From NCBI GenBank assembly GCA_903882765.1, contig CAIRYE010000205.1, forward strand, positions 1-18,141: a stretch of DNA of 18,141 nt. The letters run 5' to 3'. This DNA is from an uncultured Anaerolineae bacterium. GTDB taxonomy: Bacteria; Chloroflexota; Anaerolineae; Anaerolineales; Villigracilaceae. The position numbers and the translations under genes are program-made. Positions 1-6,786 of this stretch are shown piece after piece (position 1 is the stretch's first letter; the number at the start of each line of letters is the position of its first letter). The notes below the pieces were generated by a model. It saw only the letters and a list, made by a program, of their open reading frames with translations, was not told the origin of the DNA and did no database searches.

Positions 1-13
1 CAAATCAAGATGT

Positions 14-19
14 TATAAT
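14..19 (+). promoter_or_regulatory. Possible -10 box for the superoxide dismutase gene
   Basis: A perfect TATAAT lies 55 bp before the sod start codon. The matching -35 would fall at or beyond the left edge, so the promoter cannot be verified. AT-rich sequence follows, including a second TA-rich stretch near position 34. Confidence 0.35.
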
Positions 20-74
20 ATCGAAAAGTAGATTATATAACAATTAGAAATAAGGTTCAGGAGAAAAATATAAA

Positions 75-677
75 ATGTCATTCGAATTATCACCATTACC
101 CTACGCGTACGATGCTTTAGAGCCATACATCGACGAAAAAACTATGACCATTCATCACGATAAGCATCACCTAGCTTATGTGAATAATTTAAATGCCGCC
201 ATCGAAAAAGCGCCCGAAATTTCAAGCTGGAGCTTAATCGATCTGATGGTTAAGATCAATCAGGTACCGGAAGGTGTAAGGACCGCCGTTCGCAATCATG
301 GCGGTGGAACCCTTAACCACGATTTCTTCTGGAATGCGATGGCGCCAGCTAATTCAACTCAGCTCAGCGAAAAACTCGCCGCAAAGATCAATAGCGATTT
401 TGGTTCAATGGATAACTTTAAAGCCGAATTTGAAAAAGCCGCTATGGGACGCTTTGGTTCAGGTTGGGCTTGGCTTGTCGCGGATAAATCCGGAAAGCTT
501 TCGGTTGTTTCAACCGCGAACCAAGACAATCCTCTTTCAGAAGGTTTCTCTCCATTATTATGCATTGATGTTTGGGAACATGCCTACTACTTGAAGTATC
601 AAAACCTTCGAGCTGAATATGTAAAGCAGTGGTGGAATGTAGTCAATTGGGATTTTGTTTCTAAAAACCTTGGATAA
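75..677 (+). CDS. sodA: Superoxide dismutase, Mn-type of the Fe/Mn family
   Basis: Converts superoxide to oxygen and hydrogen peroxide; cytoplasmic, as no signal peptide is seen. The 200-aa length is normal for the family. All four metal ligands are visible: H27 in TIHHDKHH, H82 in GGTLNHDFFW, and D165 and H169 in DVWEHAYYL. The metal-choice positions look manganese-like: Gly-Gly-Gly at 76-78 before the second His helix, and Gln150 in TANQDNPL, where iron enzymes usually carry their Gln near residue 77 instead. Cambialistic activity cannot be excluded. An AGGAG lies at 59-63, 11 bp before the ATG, somewhat far but the best start. The gene probably has its own promoter (TATAAT at 14-19); no terminator is seen before the rpmF promoter. 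Confidence 0.95.
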   Translation: MSFELSPLPYAYDALEPYIDEKTMTIHHDKHHLAYVNNLNAAIEKAPEISSWSLIDLMVKINQVPEGVRTAVRNHGGGTLNHDFFWNAMAPANSTQLSEKLAAKINSDFGSMDNFKAEFEKAAMGRFGSGWAWLVADKSGKLSVVSTANQDNPLSEGFSPLLCIDVWEHAYYLKYQNLRAEYVKQWWNVVNWDFVSKNLG

Positions 678-687
678 TTAGAATTCA

Positions 688-716
688 TTGACGAATCAAA
701 AAAGAACAGCTATAAT
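688..716 (+). promoter_or_regulatory. Sigma70-type promoter of rpmF
   Basis: TTGACG at 688-693 and a perfect TATAAT at 711-716 are separated by exactly 17 bp. Transcription should start near 722-724, giving a leader of about 50 nt. This is one of the best promoter matches in the window, as expected for a ribosomal protein gene. Confidence 0.8.
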
Positions 717-772
717 CGTTTAGCTTGAAAAATAGACTATTATAGAATTGTTTACCAATTGAGGAGTATGTA

Positions 773-967
773 ATGCCACCACAACCAAAAAGAAAACATT
801 CAAAAGGCCGTCGAGATCGTAGGCGAGCACATGATGCCATCAAAGAAATCAACCTCACTACTTGCCCTAATTGCGGCTCGATGAGATTGCCACATGTAGT
901 ATGTCCGAACTGCGGTCACTATAAAGGCCGTGAAGTCGTTGCTGTAGAAAAAGATAAAAAGGCTTAA
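773..967 (+). CDS. rpmF: Ribosomal protein L32 (bL32), zinc-ribbon form
   Basis: Small basic protein of the large ribosomal subunit. It has 64 residues, with the typical N-terminus (MPPQPKRKHSKGRRDRRR) and a complete zinc ribbon of four cysteines at 31, 34, 44 and 47 (CPNCG...CPNCG). It is therefore the zinc-binding form, not the cysteine-free paralogue some bacteria use under zinc shortage. GAGGAG at 761-766 sits 6 bp before the ATG. The gene has a strong promoter and is followed immediately by an intrinsic terminator, then by fabD. L32 beside fatty-acid synthesis genes is a widespread bacterial arrangement (rpmF-plsX-fab); plsX and fabH are not seen here. Confidence 0.97.
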   Translation: MPPQPKRKHSKGRRDRRRAHDAIKEINLTTCPNCGSMRLPHVVCPNCGHYKGREVVAVEKDKKA

Positions 968-976
968 AACGACTAA

Positions 977-1015
977 AAGAAACGCGCCGGACAAAACCCG
1001 GCGCGTTTCTTTTTT
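977..1015 (+). terminator. Intrinsic terminator after rpmF
   Basis: A 14-bp perfect stem (977-990 with 998-1011), GC-rich in its inner part, with a 7-nt loop, runs into a T tract ending at 1015. The fabD start codon is only 23 bp further on, so this hairpin also sits in the leader of any rpmF-fabD read-through transcript. Confidence 0.9.
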
Positions 1016-1038
1016 AATCCTGTTTTAGTGAGGTAAGT

Positions 1039-1989
1039 ATGACGATCGTTGACAATAAATTTGTTTTTGTTTTCCCTGGTCAAGGTTCCCAATCTGTGGG
1101 GATGGGAAAACAATTCTTCGAAAAATATGATGAGGCCAAAAAAATATTTGGCGAAATGGATCAGCGAGCTGGGTTTAGCCTTTCAACGCTTATGTTCGAA
1201 GGTAACTTAGAAGAATTAAGTAATACCGCAAATACCCAGCCAGCGCTTTTTACCCATTCAATAGCCTCCTATTCAGTTTTTAAGGACCAATTTCCTCACC
1301 CTAAGCCGATGTACATGGCTGGACATTCGCTAGGCCAGCTCACAGCCTGCGTGGCTTCAGGAGCGTTGAGTTTCGAAGACGGCTTGGACTTGGTGTTTAT
1401 TCGTGGGCAATTGATGAAAAAAGCCGGCGAGATCAACCCTGGTGGAATGGCTGCGATCCTTGGATTAGATATTCCAACTCTTGAAAAAGTATGCTCGGAG
1501 TCCTCCTCCGCTACGCATCAGGTGCAGGTCGCGAATGATAACTGCCCTGGCCAAGTAGTTATTTCTGGCCACAAAGAGGCTGTGGAGCTTGCCTGCCAAA
1601 ACGCGAAAGCAGCTGGCGCTAAAAGAGCCTTGCCATTGGCGGTGAGTATAGCCGCCCATTCTTCCCTAATGAATTCAATCCAGGTTGAATGGAATGACGC
1701 GATCGACGCATTAAATTTCTCGTCTCCAACTATTCCGCTGGTAGGAAACGTCAGCGCTAAATTGTTAACCACATCTGAAATGGTAAAGACAGACCTAAAA
1801 CTACAGATGCAGTCCCGTGTTCGATGGACGGAGACGATCGAATGGTTCAAGCACCAAAAATCGGATCGTTATTTTGAAATTGGGAATGGTTCTGTTCTTT
1901 CTGGGTTGATCAAGCGAATTGATTCGGATGCGATCGTATTGCCATTCGGAAATATGCAAGATCTGGAAACATTAAAACAAACTAATTAA
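1039..1989 (+). CDS. fabD: Malonyl-CoA:ACP transacylase
   Basis: Loads malonate from CoA onto acyl carrier protein for type II fatty acid synthesis; cytoplasmic. The 316-aa length is usual. Visible landmarks are the N-terminal FPGQGSQ (12-18), the nucleophile elbow GHSLGQ with Ser97, Arg122 in FIRGQLM that binds the malonyl carboxylate, and His207 in AAHSSLM, the catalytic partner of the serine. The elbow is normally GHSLGE; here the last residue is Gln100. A GAGG at 1030-1033 lies 5 bp before the ATG. No separate promoter fits between the rpmF terminator and this start, so expression may depend on read-through from rpmF or a promoter inside rpmF. The heme lipoprotein gene follows after 17 bp and is probably co-transcribed. 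Confidence 0.93.
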   Translation: MTIVDNKFVFVFPGQGSQSVGMGKQFFEKYDEAKKIFGEMDQRAGFSLSTLMFEGNLEELSNTANTQPALFTHSIASYSVFKDQFPHPKPMYMAGHSLGQLTACVASGALSFEDGLDLVFIRGQLMKKAGEINPGGMAAILGLDIPTLEKVCSESSSATHQVQVANDNCPGQVVISGHKEAVELACQNAKAAGAKRALPLAVSIAAHSSLMNSIQVEWNDAIDALNFSSPTIPLVGNVSAKLLTTSEMVKTDLKLQMQSRVRWTETIEWFKHQKSDRYFEIGNGSVLSGLIKRIDSDAIVLPFGNMQDLETLKQTN

Positions 1990-2006
1990 CGAAAAGGAAA
2001 AAACGA

Positions 2007-2447
2007 ATGAAGAAAAACCTATTAATACTCACGCTGAGTATTTTCATAGTATCAGCTTGTTCGGCAAATACTCCCGCGGCGACACAGGCGGTTGTAGAAC
2101 AAAGCGCTACCGCTGAAATCGTGACTGAAAGTTTGCCCGCGACAGTTGAACCTGCTGCCGGCGCAACCGAAGTTAGCTACTCGAAAGACATCATGCCAAT
2201 TTTGTTTGGTTCCTGCACAGAATGCCATGGTACCGAGAGAGTCTCCCGCAACCTAGATCTTAGAACGTATGAATCCATGATGAAGGGCTCTCAAAATGGG
2301 GCGGTTATCCTTCCGGGTGATTCAGCGGGAAGTTCGTTGGTAAAATCCATCCTTTCAGGGAAAATGCCGAAGAAAGGTACAAAATTGAGCGAGGAACAGA
2401 AAAATTTGTTCATACAATGGGTAGATCAAGGCGCAAAGAACAATTGA
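2007..2447 (+). CDS. Lipoprotein with one c-type heme domain (planctomycete-type cytochrome c)
   Basis: Predicted exported electron carrier. Residues 1-17 form a lipoprotein signal ending in a lipobox (VSAC, Cys18 would be lipidated). Residues 19-56 are a flexible linker rich in Ala, Thr, Val and Glu. The folded part starts near Y58 with the pattern YSKDIMPILFGSCTECH, in which C70 and C73 bind heme covalently and H74 is the proximal ligand. M120 in GKMPKKG is the likely distal ligand. This resembles small PSCyt1-like domains, usually found at the N-terminus of large planctomycete proteins; here the domain stands alone (146 aa in all). The partner oxidoreductase is not in the window. AAGGA lies about 9 bp before the ATG. 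It is probably the last gene of the fabD transcript and ends at a palindromic terminator. Electron transfer is inferred; the specific partner is unknown. Confidence 0.8.
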   Translation: MKKNLLILTLSIFIVSACSANTPAATQAVVEQSATAEIVTESLPATVEPAAGATEVSYSKDIMPILFGSCTECHGTERVSRNLDLRTYESMMKGSQNGAVILPGDSAGSSLVKSILSGKMPKKGTKLSEEQKNLFIQWVDQGAKNN

Positions 2448-2449
2448 TA

Positions 2450-2484
2450 AAAATGGGGAACCTGATCAGGTTCCCCATTTTTTT
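2450..2484. terminator. Bidirectional terminator between convergent genes
   Basis: Positions 2450-2481 form a perfect 32-bp palindrome centred at 2465/2466, with the arm GGGGAACCTGA and its complement, flanked by A5 on the left and T7 on the right. It can form a hairpin with a U tract on either strand, so it serves both the heme lipoprotein gene (plus) and the M3 peptidase gene (minus), whose stop codon lies at 2483-2485. Confidence 0.92.
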
Positions 2485-4282
2485 ATAAACTTTTATATAG
2501 GTCGATCTCTTTATGGATGATCGATAGGCTGCCGTCCCAAAAGGTTCGGTCCTGAATATCAATATTGAACCGCTTAGCGAGAGTTTCAGCGGAAGATTCC
2601 CCAGTTGAAGAGAGTAAATTCGTGTAGTCCTCGATAAAGGCAGTTCCACGATCCTGATATATGGAATACAAACCTTTGGCAAAAAGCAATCCAAAGGAAT
2701 AGGGGAAGTTATAGAAAGAGGAACTCGAATAATAATGAGGTTTCCAAGTCCATGCATATTTATTTAAGTGAGCGTTATTGATCGATTGACCATACGCTTC
2801 TTTTTGGGCACGTTCCATAATATCGCTGATCTCAGCAGGGCTCAGTTCAAATTTCTCGCGTTGTTCGAACAATTCTTTTTCAAAAAGGAATCTTGAATAA
2901 ATATCGACGATCACCTGCCCTGAACCGATCAGGCTATTACCGAGGATCAATAAGATATCCTCTTTCTCCTTGGTTTCGCGTAGTAAAGCTTCGGTAACAA
3001 TCGTTTCACACATAATTGAGGCAGTTTCAGCCAGAGTCATGGGGGTGTCTTGTTGGAATTCAGTCTTATTCGCTTTGTAGGCACATTCATTGTGGAAAGC
3101 ATGACCTAACTCATGAGCAATGGTTCCGATCTGCTCAAGCGTGCCATCAAAATTGCATAGGATTCGACTTTCCTTCTTTAGGGGAACACCCATACAAAAA
3201 GCGCCGCCTTGTTTGCCATCACGTTGTTCAGCGTCGATCCACTTTTCGTCGAAGGCGCGCTTGGCGAATGCGGAAAGGTCTGGCGAGAAGGAATGAAAGT
3301 GGGTCAGGATAAAATCTTTTGTTTCAGTCCATGTATAGGTTTTCGCTGCTGAGGAATCAGGAGCAAAGAGATCCCACCAATCGAGCTGATTTTTCCCGAT
3401 CCGTTTGGCTTTGTGTTCAAAATAGGAGTGAAATTGAGGCAGAGAGTCCTTCATTGAGGCGATCATCACATCGAGTGTCTTTCGTTCAATGCGGGCGGAA
3501 TCGATCGCCGAATGCAGGCAATCCTCACGGCCGCGCCTCTTTTCGATTGTCAAGGTAGCGCCTTTAATGCCATTCAACGCCGCGGCGAGGGGAACCTCAA
3601 CAGTTTGCCAGGCATTCATCTCAACATCATAAGCTCTTTTTCGTACGTCCTCTAATGGGTGTGTTCGTAAATTGATCAATGCCGGCATTGGAAGTTTTTC
3701 TGTTTTTCCATCCAATTCAAAATCAACGGAAAGCTGGGAAGTAATCGAGCCTTGTAACTTGTTCCATGCCGATGTTCCGGATAGGGATAGTTCGTTGCCA
3801 AGTTCTTCGAGATCAGAGCTCATCAAAAATTTTGATTGAGTTTTTAGATTACGGAGGGCAAATTCATGTTCAAAACAATATTTATCTGTCATAACAATCA
3901 GATCTATGGTCTGATCACTTTGTTGGCCGACCCAGATCTGAAAATTTAGATGCAGGTTTTGCACATCTAGAAACAAGCGTTCGAACTCCGAGTTTTTCTT
4001 GATAGCGAGTTCATTTCTTGAATCTGTAGTGATGTAGGAGTGTAAGAACGCTCTCATCATTCCACCGAATTCAAAGATCTCGTTCAGTCCCTTAAGAATG
4101 GTGGAACATTTAACGGGAATCTCGCTGGTATTGGAACTAGTAGCTTTTTGAAGGTCATCTATGTTGGATTTGCAGCCATTGATCAACCCTTTTAACTTTT
4201 CGATTGATTGGTCATATTCTTTTGAATGTAGGGAAGGAAAAATTGTATCTACACTCCAGTGGGGAATGATATCGTTCGTCAT
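2483..4282 (-). CDS. pepF: M3 family zinc metallopeptidase, oligoendopeptidase F-like
   Basis: Cytoplasmic peptidase expected to cut short peptides; no signal peptide. The 599-aa length is standard for the PepF branch of family M3. The zinc site is HELGH at 390-394 (His390 and His394 bind zinc, Glu391 is the catalytic base), with Glu419 in LAETASIMCE as third ligand. The C-terminal GQSINNAHLNKYAW and the PHYYSSSSFYNFPYSFG segment are typical of PepF substrate-binding regions. AGGAG (complement of 4291-4295) sits 8 bp before the start codon. It is the last gene of the trmFO-hflX run, 21 bp after the small membrane protein gene, and ends in the shared palindromic terminator. The family is clear; which peptides it cleaves is not. 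Confidence 0.93.
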   Translation of the reverse strand: MTNDIIPHWSVDTIFPSLHSKEYDQSIEKLKGLINGCKSNIDDLQKATSSNTSEIPVKCSTILKGLNEIFEFGGMMRAFLHSYITTDSRNELAIKKNSEFERLFLDVQNLHLNFQIWVGQQSDQTIDLIVMTDKYCFEHEFALRNLKTQSKFLMSSDLEELGNELSLSGTSAWNKLQGSITSQLSVDFELDGKTEKLPMPALINLRTHPLEDVRKRAYDVEMNAWQTVEVPLAAALNGIKGATLTIEKRRGREDCLHSAIDSARIERKTLDVMIASMKDSLPQFHSYFEHKAKRIGKNQLDWWDLFAPDSSAAKTYTWTETKDFILTHFHSFSPDLSAFAKRAFDEKWIDAEQRDGKQGGAFCMGVPLKKESRILCNFDGTLEQIGTIAHELGHAFHNECAYKANKTEFQQDTPMTLAETASIMCETIVTEALLRETKEKEDILLILGNSLIGSGQVIVDIYSRFLFEKELFEQREKFELSPAEISDIMERAQKEAYGQSINNAHLNKYAWTWKPHYYSSSSFYNFPYSFGLLFAKGLYSIYQDRGTAFIEDYTNLLSSTGESSAETLAKRFNIDIQDRTFWDGSLSIIHKEIDLYKSL

Positions 4283-4303
4283 AGTATTTACTCCTGAATG
4301 AAA

Positions 4304-4525
4304 TTAAAGAATGGCTGCAATTAAAAAACCTAGGATTGCTATCACCAAACCTAGGTGTAAAAATAAATTAATAACGGAGACCGTGAGTTCCGGAAAAAAA
4401 ATTACCAAGAATTGATCGACAAGGATCAACACCAAGCCCACCAAAGGTAATAGCCCTTTTCGGTCCGAAAAATAATTTGACGCCTTATCTATTCCGGTTG
4501 ATAGTTTATTCCACAAGGGCTTCAA
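4304..4525 (-). CDS. Small two-helix membrane protein, function unknown
   Basis: I do not recognise this 73-aa protein. The first ~25 residues are polar and slightly basic (MKPLWNKLSTGIDKASNYFSD). Two hydrophobic segments follow, at about 25-45 (LLPLVGLVLILVDQFLVIFF) and 49-73 (VSVINLFLHLGLVIAILGFLIAAIL), separated by a short PEL turn, giving a hairpin in the inner membrane with the C-terminus ending inside the second helix. Its start lies inside the end of hflX (20-bp overlap), and the M3 peptidase starts 21 bp after its stop, so it is very likely translated by coupling to hflX. Reading frame, overlap and membrane character argue for a real gene; no enzymatic residues are visible. Confidence 0.7.
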   Translation of the reverse strand: MKPLWNKLSTGIDKASNYFSDRKGLLPLVGLVLILVDQFLVIFFPELTVSVINLFLHLGLVIAILGFLIAAIL

Positions 4526-5855
4526 CCTCCAAAATCGGTTTTTTCTTTTCGATAAACGGTGAAAAGCGGGTATACAAACGGCCAGGGATCTTTCCCTTAA
4601 TTTTCACCCCACCTTGAACATGGGTAATTTCCTCAATTTGTCCGGCCTCATGGAAAATCGAGATCAAGTTACCTTCTTGATACGGTAGGAAGACCTTTAC
4701 CTTAACAAAGTTCTCGTAAAGTTCAGCTTTTACCCTACTGATCAGGTCACTTATCCCTTCACCTGTAATGGCTGAAAGTTTTGTTGCGTTTTCAAAAGCA
4801 GGGTAAGTGAAGTTCGCCCCATTCGGCATTTTATCGATCTTATTGAGAACAGTTAGAACAGGAATTTCAACAGCGCCAATTTTCTTAAGCGTCGCGTTCA
4901 CTGATTCATATTGCTCCAGAGCGTTAGGGTGGGAGCAATCGACCACATGAAGTAGCAATTCAGATTCAGTAATTTCTTCGAGGGTTGCGTGAAACGCTTC
5001 GATAAGAGTAGTAGGCAATTTTTGAATAAAGCCTACTGTATCGGTAAATAAACCAATATTACCGCCAGGAAGAACAACTCGACGGGTGGTAGGGTCTAGG
5101 GTCGCGAATAATTGGTTAGCAACATAAACGCTAGAGTTCGTGAGTTTGTTTAGAAGAGTGGACTTGCCAGCATTTGTGTAACCAACAAGGGATATTGTTG
5201 GAATTTTTGAGCGTTTTCGCTGGGCACGATAACGTTGCCTGTGTTCGCTGACCCGCTCTAACTCCAGCTTTAAATGGGCAATTTTGGTGCGAATTTGTCG
5301 TCTATCCACTTCGAGTTGGGTTTCACCAGGACCGCGCAAACCAACGCCGCCAACACCCCCAGAACGTCCGCCTCCGCCACCACCTTGCCTAGCTAGGTGG
5401 GTCCATTGACGGGTGAGCCGCGGTAAATAATATTCATATTGGGCCAGTTCAACCTGCAAAATACCCTCAGCGGTATTGGCATGTTGTGCAAATATATCCA
5501 AAATAACGGCGGTACGATCCAATACCCGAACAGTAGGGGACAGAATTTCTTCCAGCTCCCTTTGGTGCCGGGGGCTGAGCTCGTTGTCAAAAATGACCAC
5601 CGAGGCGTCTGTTTCGGCGCATAGGAGCTTTAATTCTTCTACCTTTCCGCTGCCTAAGTACGTTTGCGGATTGATCGAGTTTAGTTTTTGGGTCATCGTA
5701 CCAACTACTTCGAGGCCGGCTGTATCAGCAAGCAAAGCAAGTTCGATGAGTGATTCCTCGAGGGGGAGGTTACTTTTTTCGCCAGACAGTTCCACACCTA
5801 CAAGGAAGGCTTTTTCCGCTGGATTTCGTGTTTTTTCAAGAGTTTTTTTAGCCAT
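4506..5855 (-). CDS. hflX: Ribosome-associated GTPase HflX
   Basis: GTPase that binds the 50S subunit and splits stalled or idle 70S ribosomes, often under heat stress; cytoplasmic. Domain order is the N-terminal HflX domain (~15-125), a glycine-rich linker near 155-173, the signature RGPGETQLE at 174-182, a helical segment (~183-215), and the G domain. G-domain motifs are the P-loop GYTNAGKST at 225-233, the DTVGF switch II at 272-276 and NKID at 338-341. A small C-terminal domain completes the 449 residues, a normal length. The start is only 1 bp after the stop of the M28 gene and the ribosome-binding site is weak, which suggests translational coupling. The downstream small membrane gene overlaps its end by 20 bp. 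Confidence 0.96.
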   Translation of the reverse strand: MAKKTLEKTRNPAEKAFLVGVELSGEKSNLPLEESLIELALLADTAGLEVVGTMTQKLNSINPQTYLGSGKVEELKLLCAETDASVVIFDNELSPRHQRELEEILSPTVRVLDRTAVILDIFAQHANTAEGILQVELAQYEYYLPRLTRQWTHLARQGGGGGGRSGGVGGVGLRGPGETQLEVDRRQIRTKIAHLKLELERVSEHRQRYRAQRKRSKIPTISLVGYTNAGKSTLLNKLTNSSVYVANQLFATLDPTTRRVVLPGGNIGLFTDTVGFIQKLPTTLIEAFHATLEEITESELLLHVVDCSHPNALEQYESVNATLKKIGAVEIPVLTVLNKIDKMPNGANFTYPAFENATKLSAITGEGISDLISRVKAELYENFVKVKVFLPYQEGNLISIFHEAGQIEEITHVQGGVKIKGKIPGRLYTRFSPFIEKKKPILEVEALVE

Positions 5856-5856
5856 A

Positions 5857-6786
5857 TTAGTTACAGTTTTCTTTTTCTATGCAAGTGCCATATGTTTCGA
5901 TCCACTTCAAGAGAGTAACTCCAACTGCTTCAAGACTTTTTGGAGATACCTTGTCGATGGTATCTTTGGATGTGTGCCAGTACGCATAATCTAAGTCGAT
6001 TATGTCCACCGCGGGAATATTTTTTAGAAGAAAGGGTAGATGGTCATCAAGAATGGTTAGTCCTGGTTCTTGAATGAATTCGCTGCCGTACCCGATGGAT
6101 TCCGCAATATTCCATATCTGTTGATTTAGTTTATCATCCGAATTTTCCTCAAAAGTAAAGGTGGGGTGAACCTTCCCAACCATATCTACCACTACTACAG
6201 CCTTTGGCTCATATTTTATTTTATCAACAAATGCCTTTGAACCCAAAATCCAATCCCAAGTGTCGATTCTTCCATTATCTTCTAGGTCAAAAAAAACTAG
6301 ACCGACAGAGTTATTTGCCAATGGAAGAGTTCTGCCGATTTCTAGAAGAACGGCAACTCCGGATGCGCCATCGTTTGCGCCGGGAACACCTAAGGCGCGA
6401 GCTGCAGGATCTGGATCATGATCCGCGAGGATACGGCTATCATAATGGGCGGCTAACAGGATCGGGGGGGATTGGTTTGAACGGGTGGCTACGAGGTTAT
6501 ATCCGATGTGGCCAAGCATGGTAAATTCTTGCGTTTCAACCTCCCACCCCACCTTTTCTAGTTCATTCGTAATGTAGTCACGCGTATTTTTGTGCGCATC
6601 CGACCCGGGTGTTCGAGGCCCGAAACTAACCTGATTTTCAACATCTTTCATTGCGCGGTCCGCATCGAAAGACCTATCTTGGTTAGATAATTGGGTACAC
6701 CCAACAAGAATAGCCACGATTGAGAAAAGCAGGATGATTGTTCCGGCTATCGTTTTACAAAAGGTTCGTTTTAAGTAGAAATTCAT
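5857..6786 (-). CDS. M28-fold lipoprotein resembling glutaminyl-peptide cyclotransferase
   Basis: Predicted extracytoplasmic zinc enzyme. I place the start at 6786 (309 aa): it has AGGA 5 nt upstream on the minus strand and leads directly into a signal (MNFYLKRTF...) with lipobox LVGC at Cys30. An in-frame ATG at 6852 would add 22 polar residues, has no ribosome-binding site and overlaps trmFO by 98 bp. Motifs are AAHYDSR (H114, D116), GANDGASG with D139, FFDLEDNG with E169 and D170, VVVDMVG, LDDHLPFL and YWHTSKD with H271. Compared from memory with human glutaminyl cyclase, the zinc triad Asp/Glu/His corresponds to D139/D170/H271 and the catalytic base to E169; the DDHLPFL and VVVDMVG segments also match. 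It could still be an aminopeptidase, since both share the fold. It overlaps the trmFO end by 32 bp and lies 1 bp before hflX. Confidence 0.82.
   Translation of the reverse strand: MNFYLKRTFCKTIAGTIILLFSIVAILVGCTQLSNQDRSFDADRAMKDVENQVSFGPRTPGSDAHKNTRDYITNELEKVGWEVETQEFTMLGHIGYNLVATRSNQSPPILLAAHYDSRILADHDPDPAARALGVPGANDGASGVAVLLEIGRTLPLANNSVGLVFFDLEDNGRIDTWDWILGSKAFVDKIKYEPKAVVVVDMVGKVHPTFTFEENSDDKLNQQIWNIAESIGYGSEFIQEPGLTILDDHLPFLLKNIPAVDIIDLDYAYWHTSKDTIDKVSPKSLEAVGVTLLKWIETYGTCIEKENCN

Noticed and set aside
3016..3558. Plus-strand open frames inside the M3 peptidase gene
   Set aside because: They are antisense to a full-length peptidase with intact catalytic motifs and encode low-complexity Arg/Ser-rich sequence without a ribosome-binding site.
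5341..5400. Glycine-rich repeat in hflX as an expanded low-complexity tract
   Set aside because: A Gly/Arg-rich segment just before RGPGETQLE is a normal feature of HflX proteins.
5476..5994. 172-codon plus-strand open frame across the hflX start
   Set aside because: Antisense to conserved HflX and M28 coding sequence; its Ser-rich, hydrophobic product has no recognisable domain and no Shine-Dalgarno.
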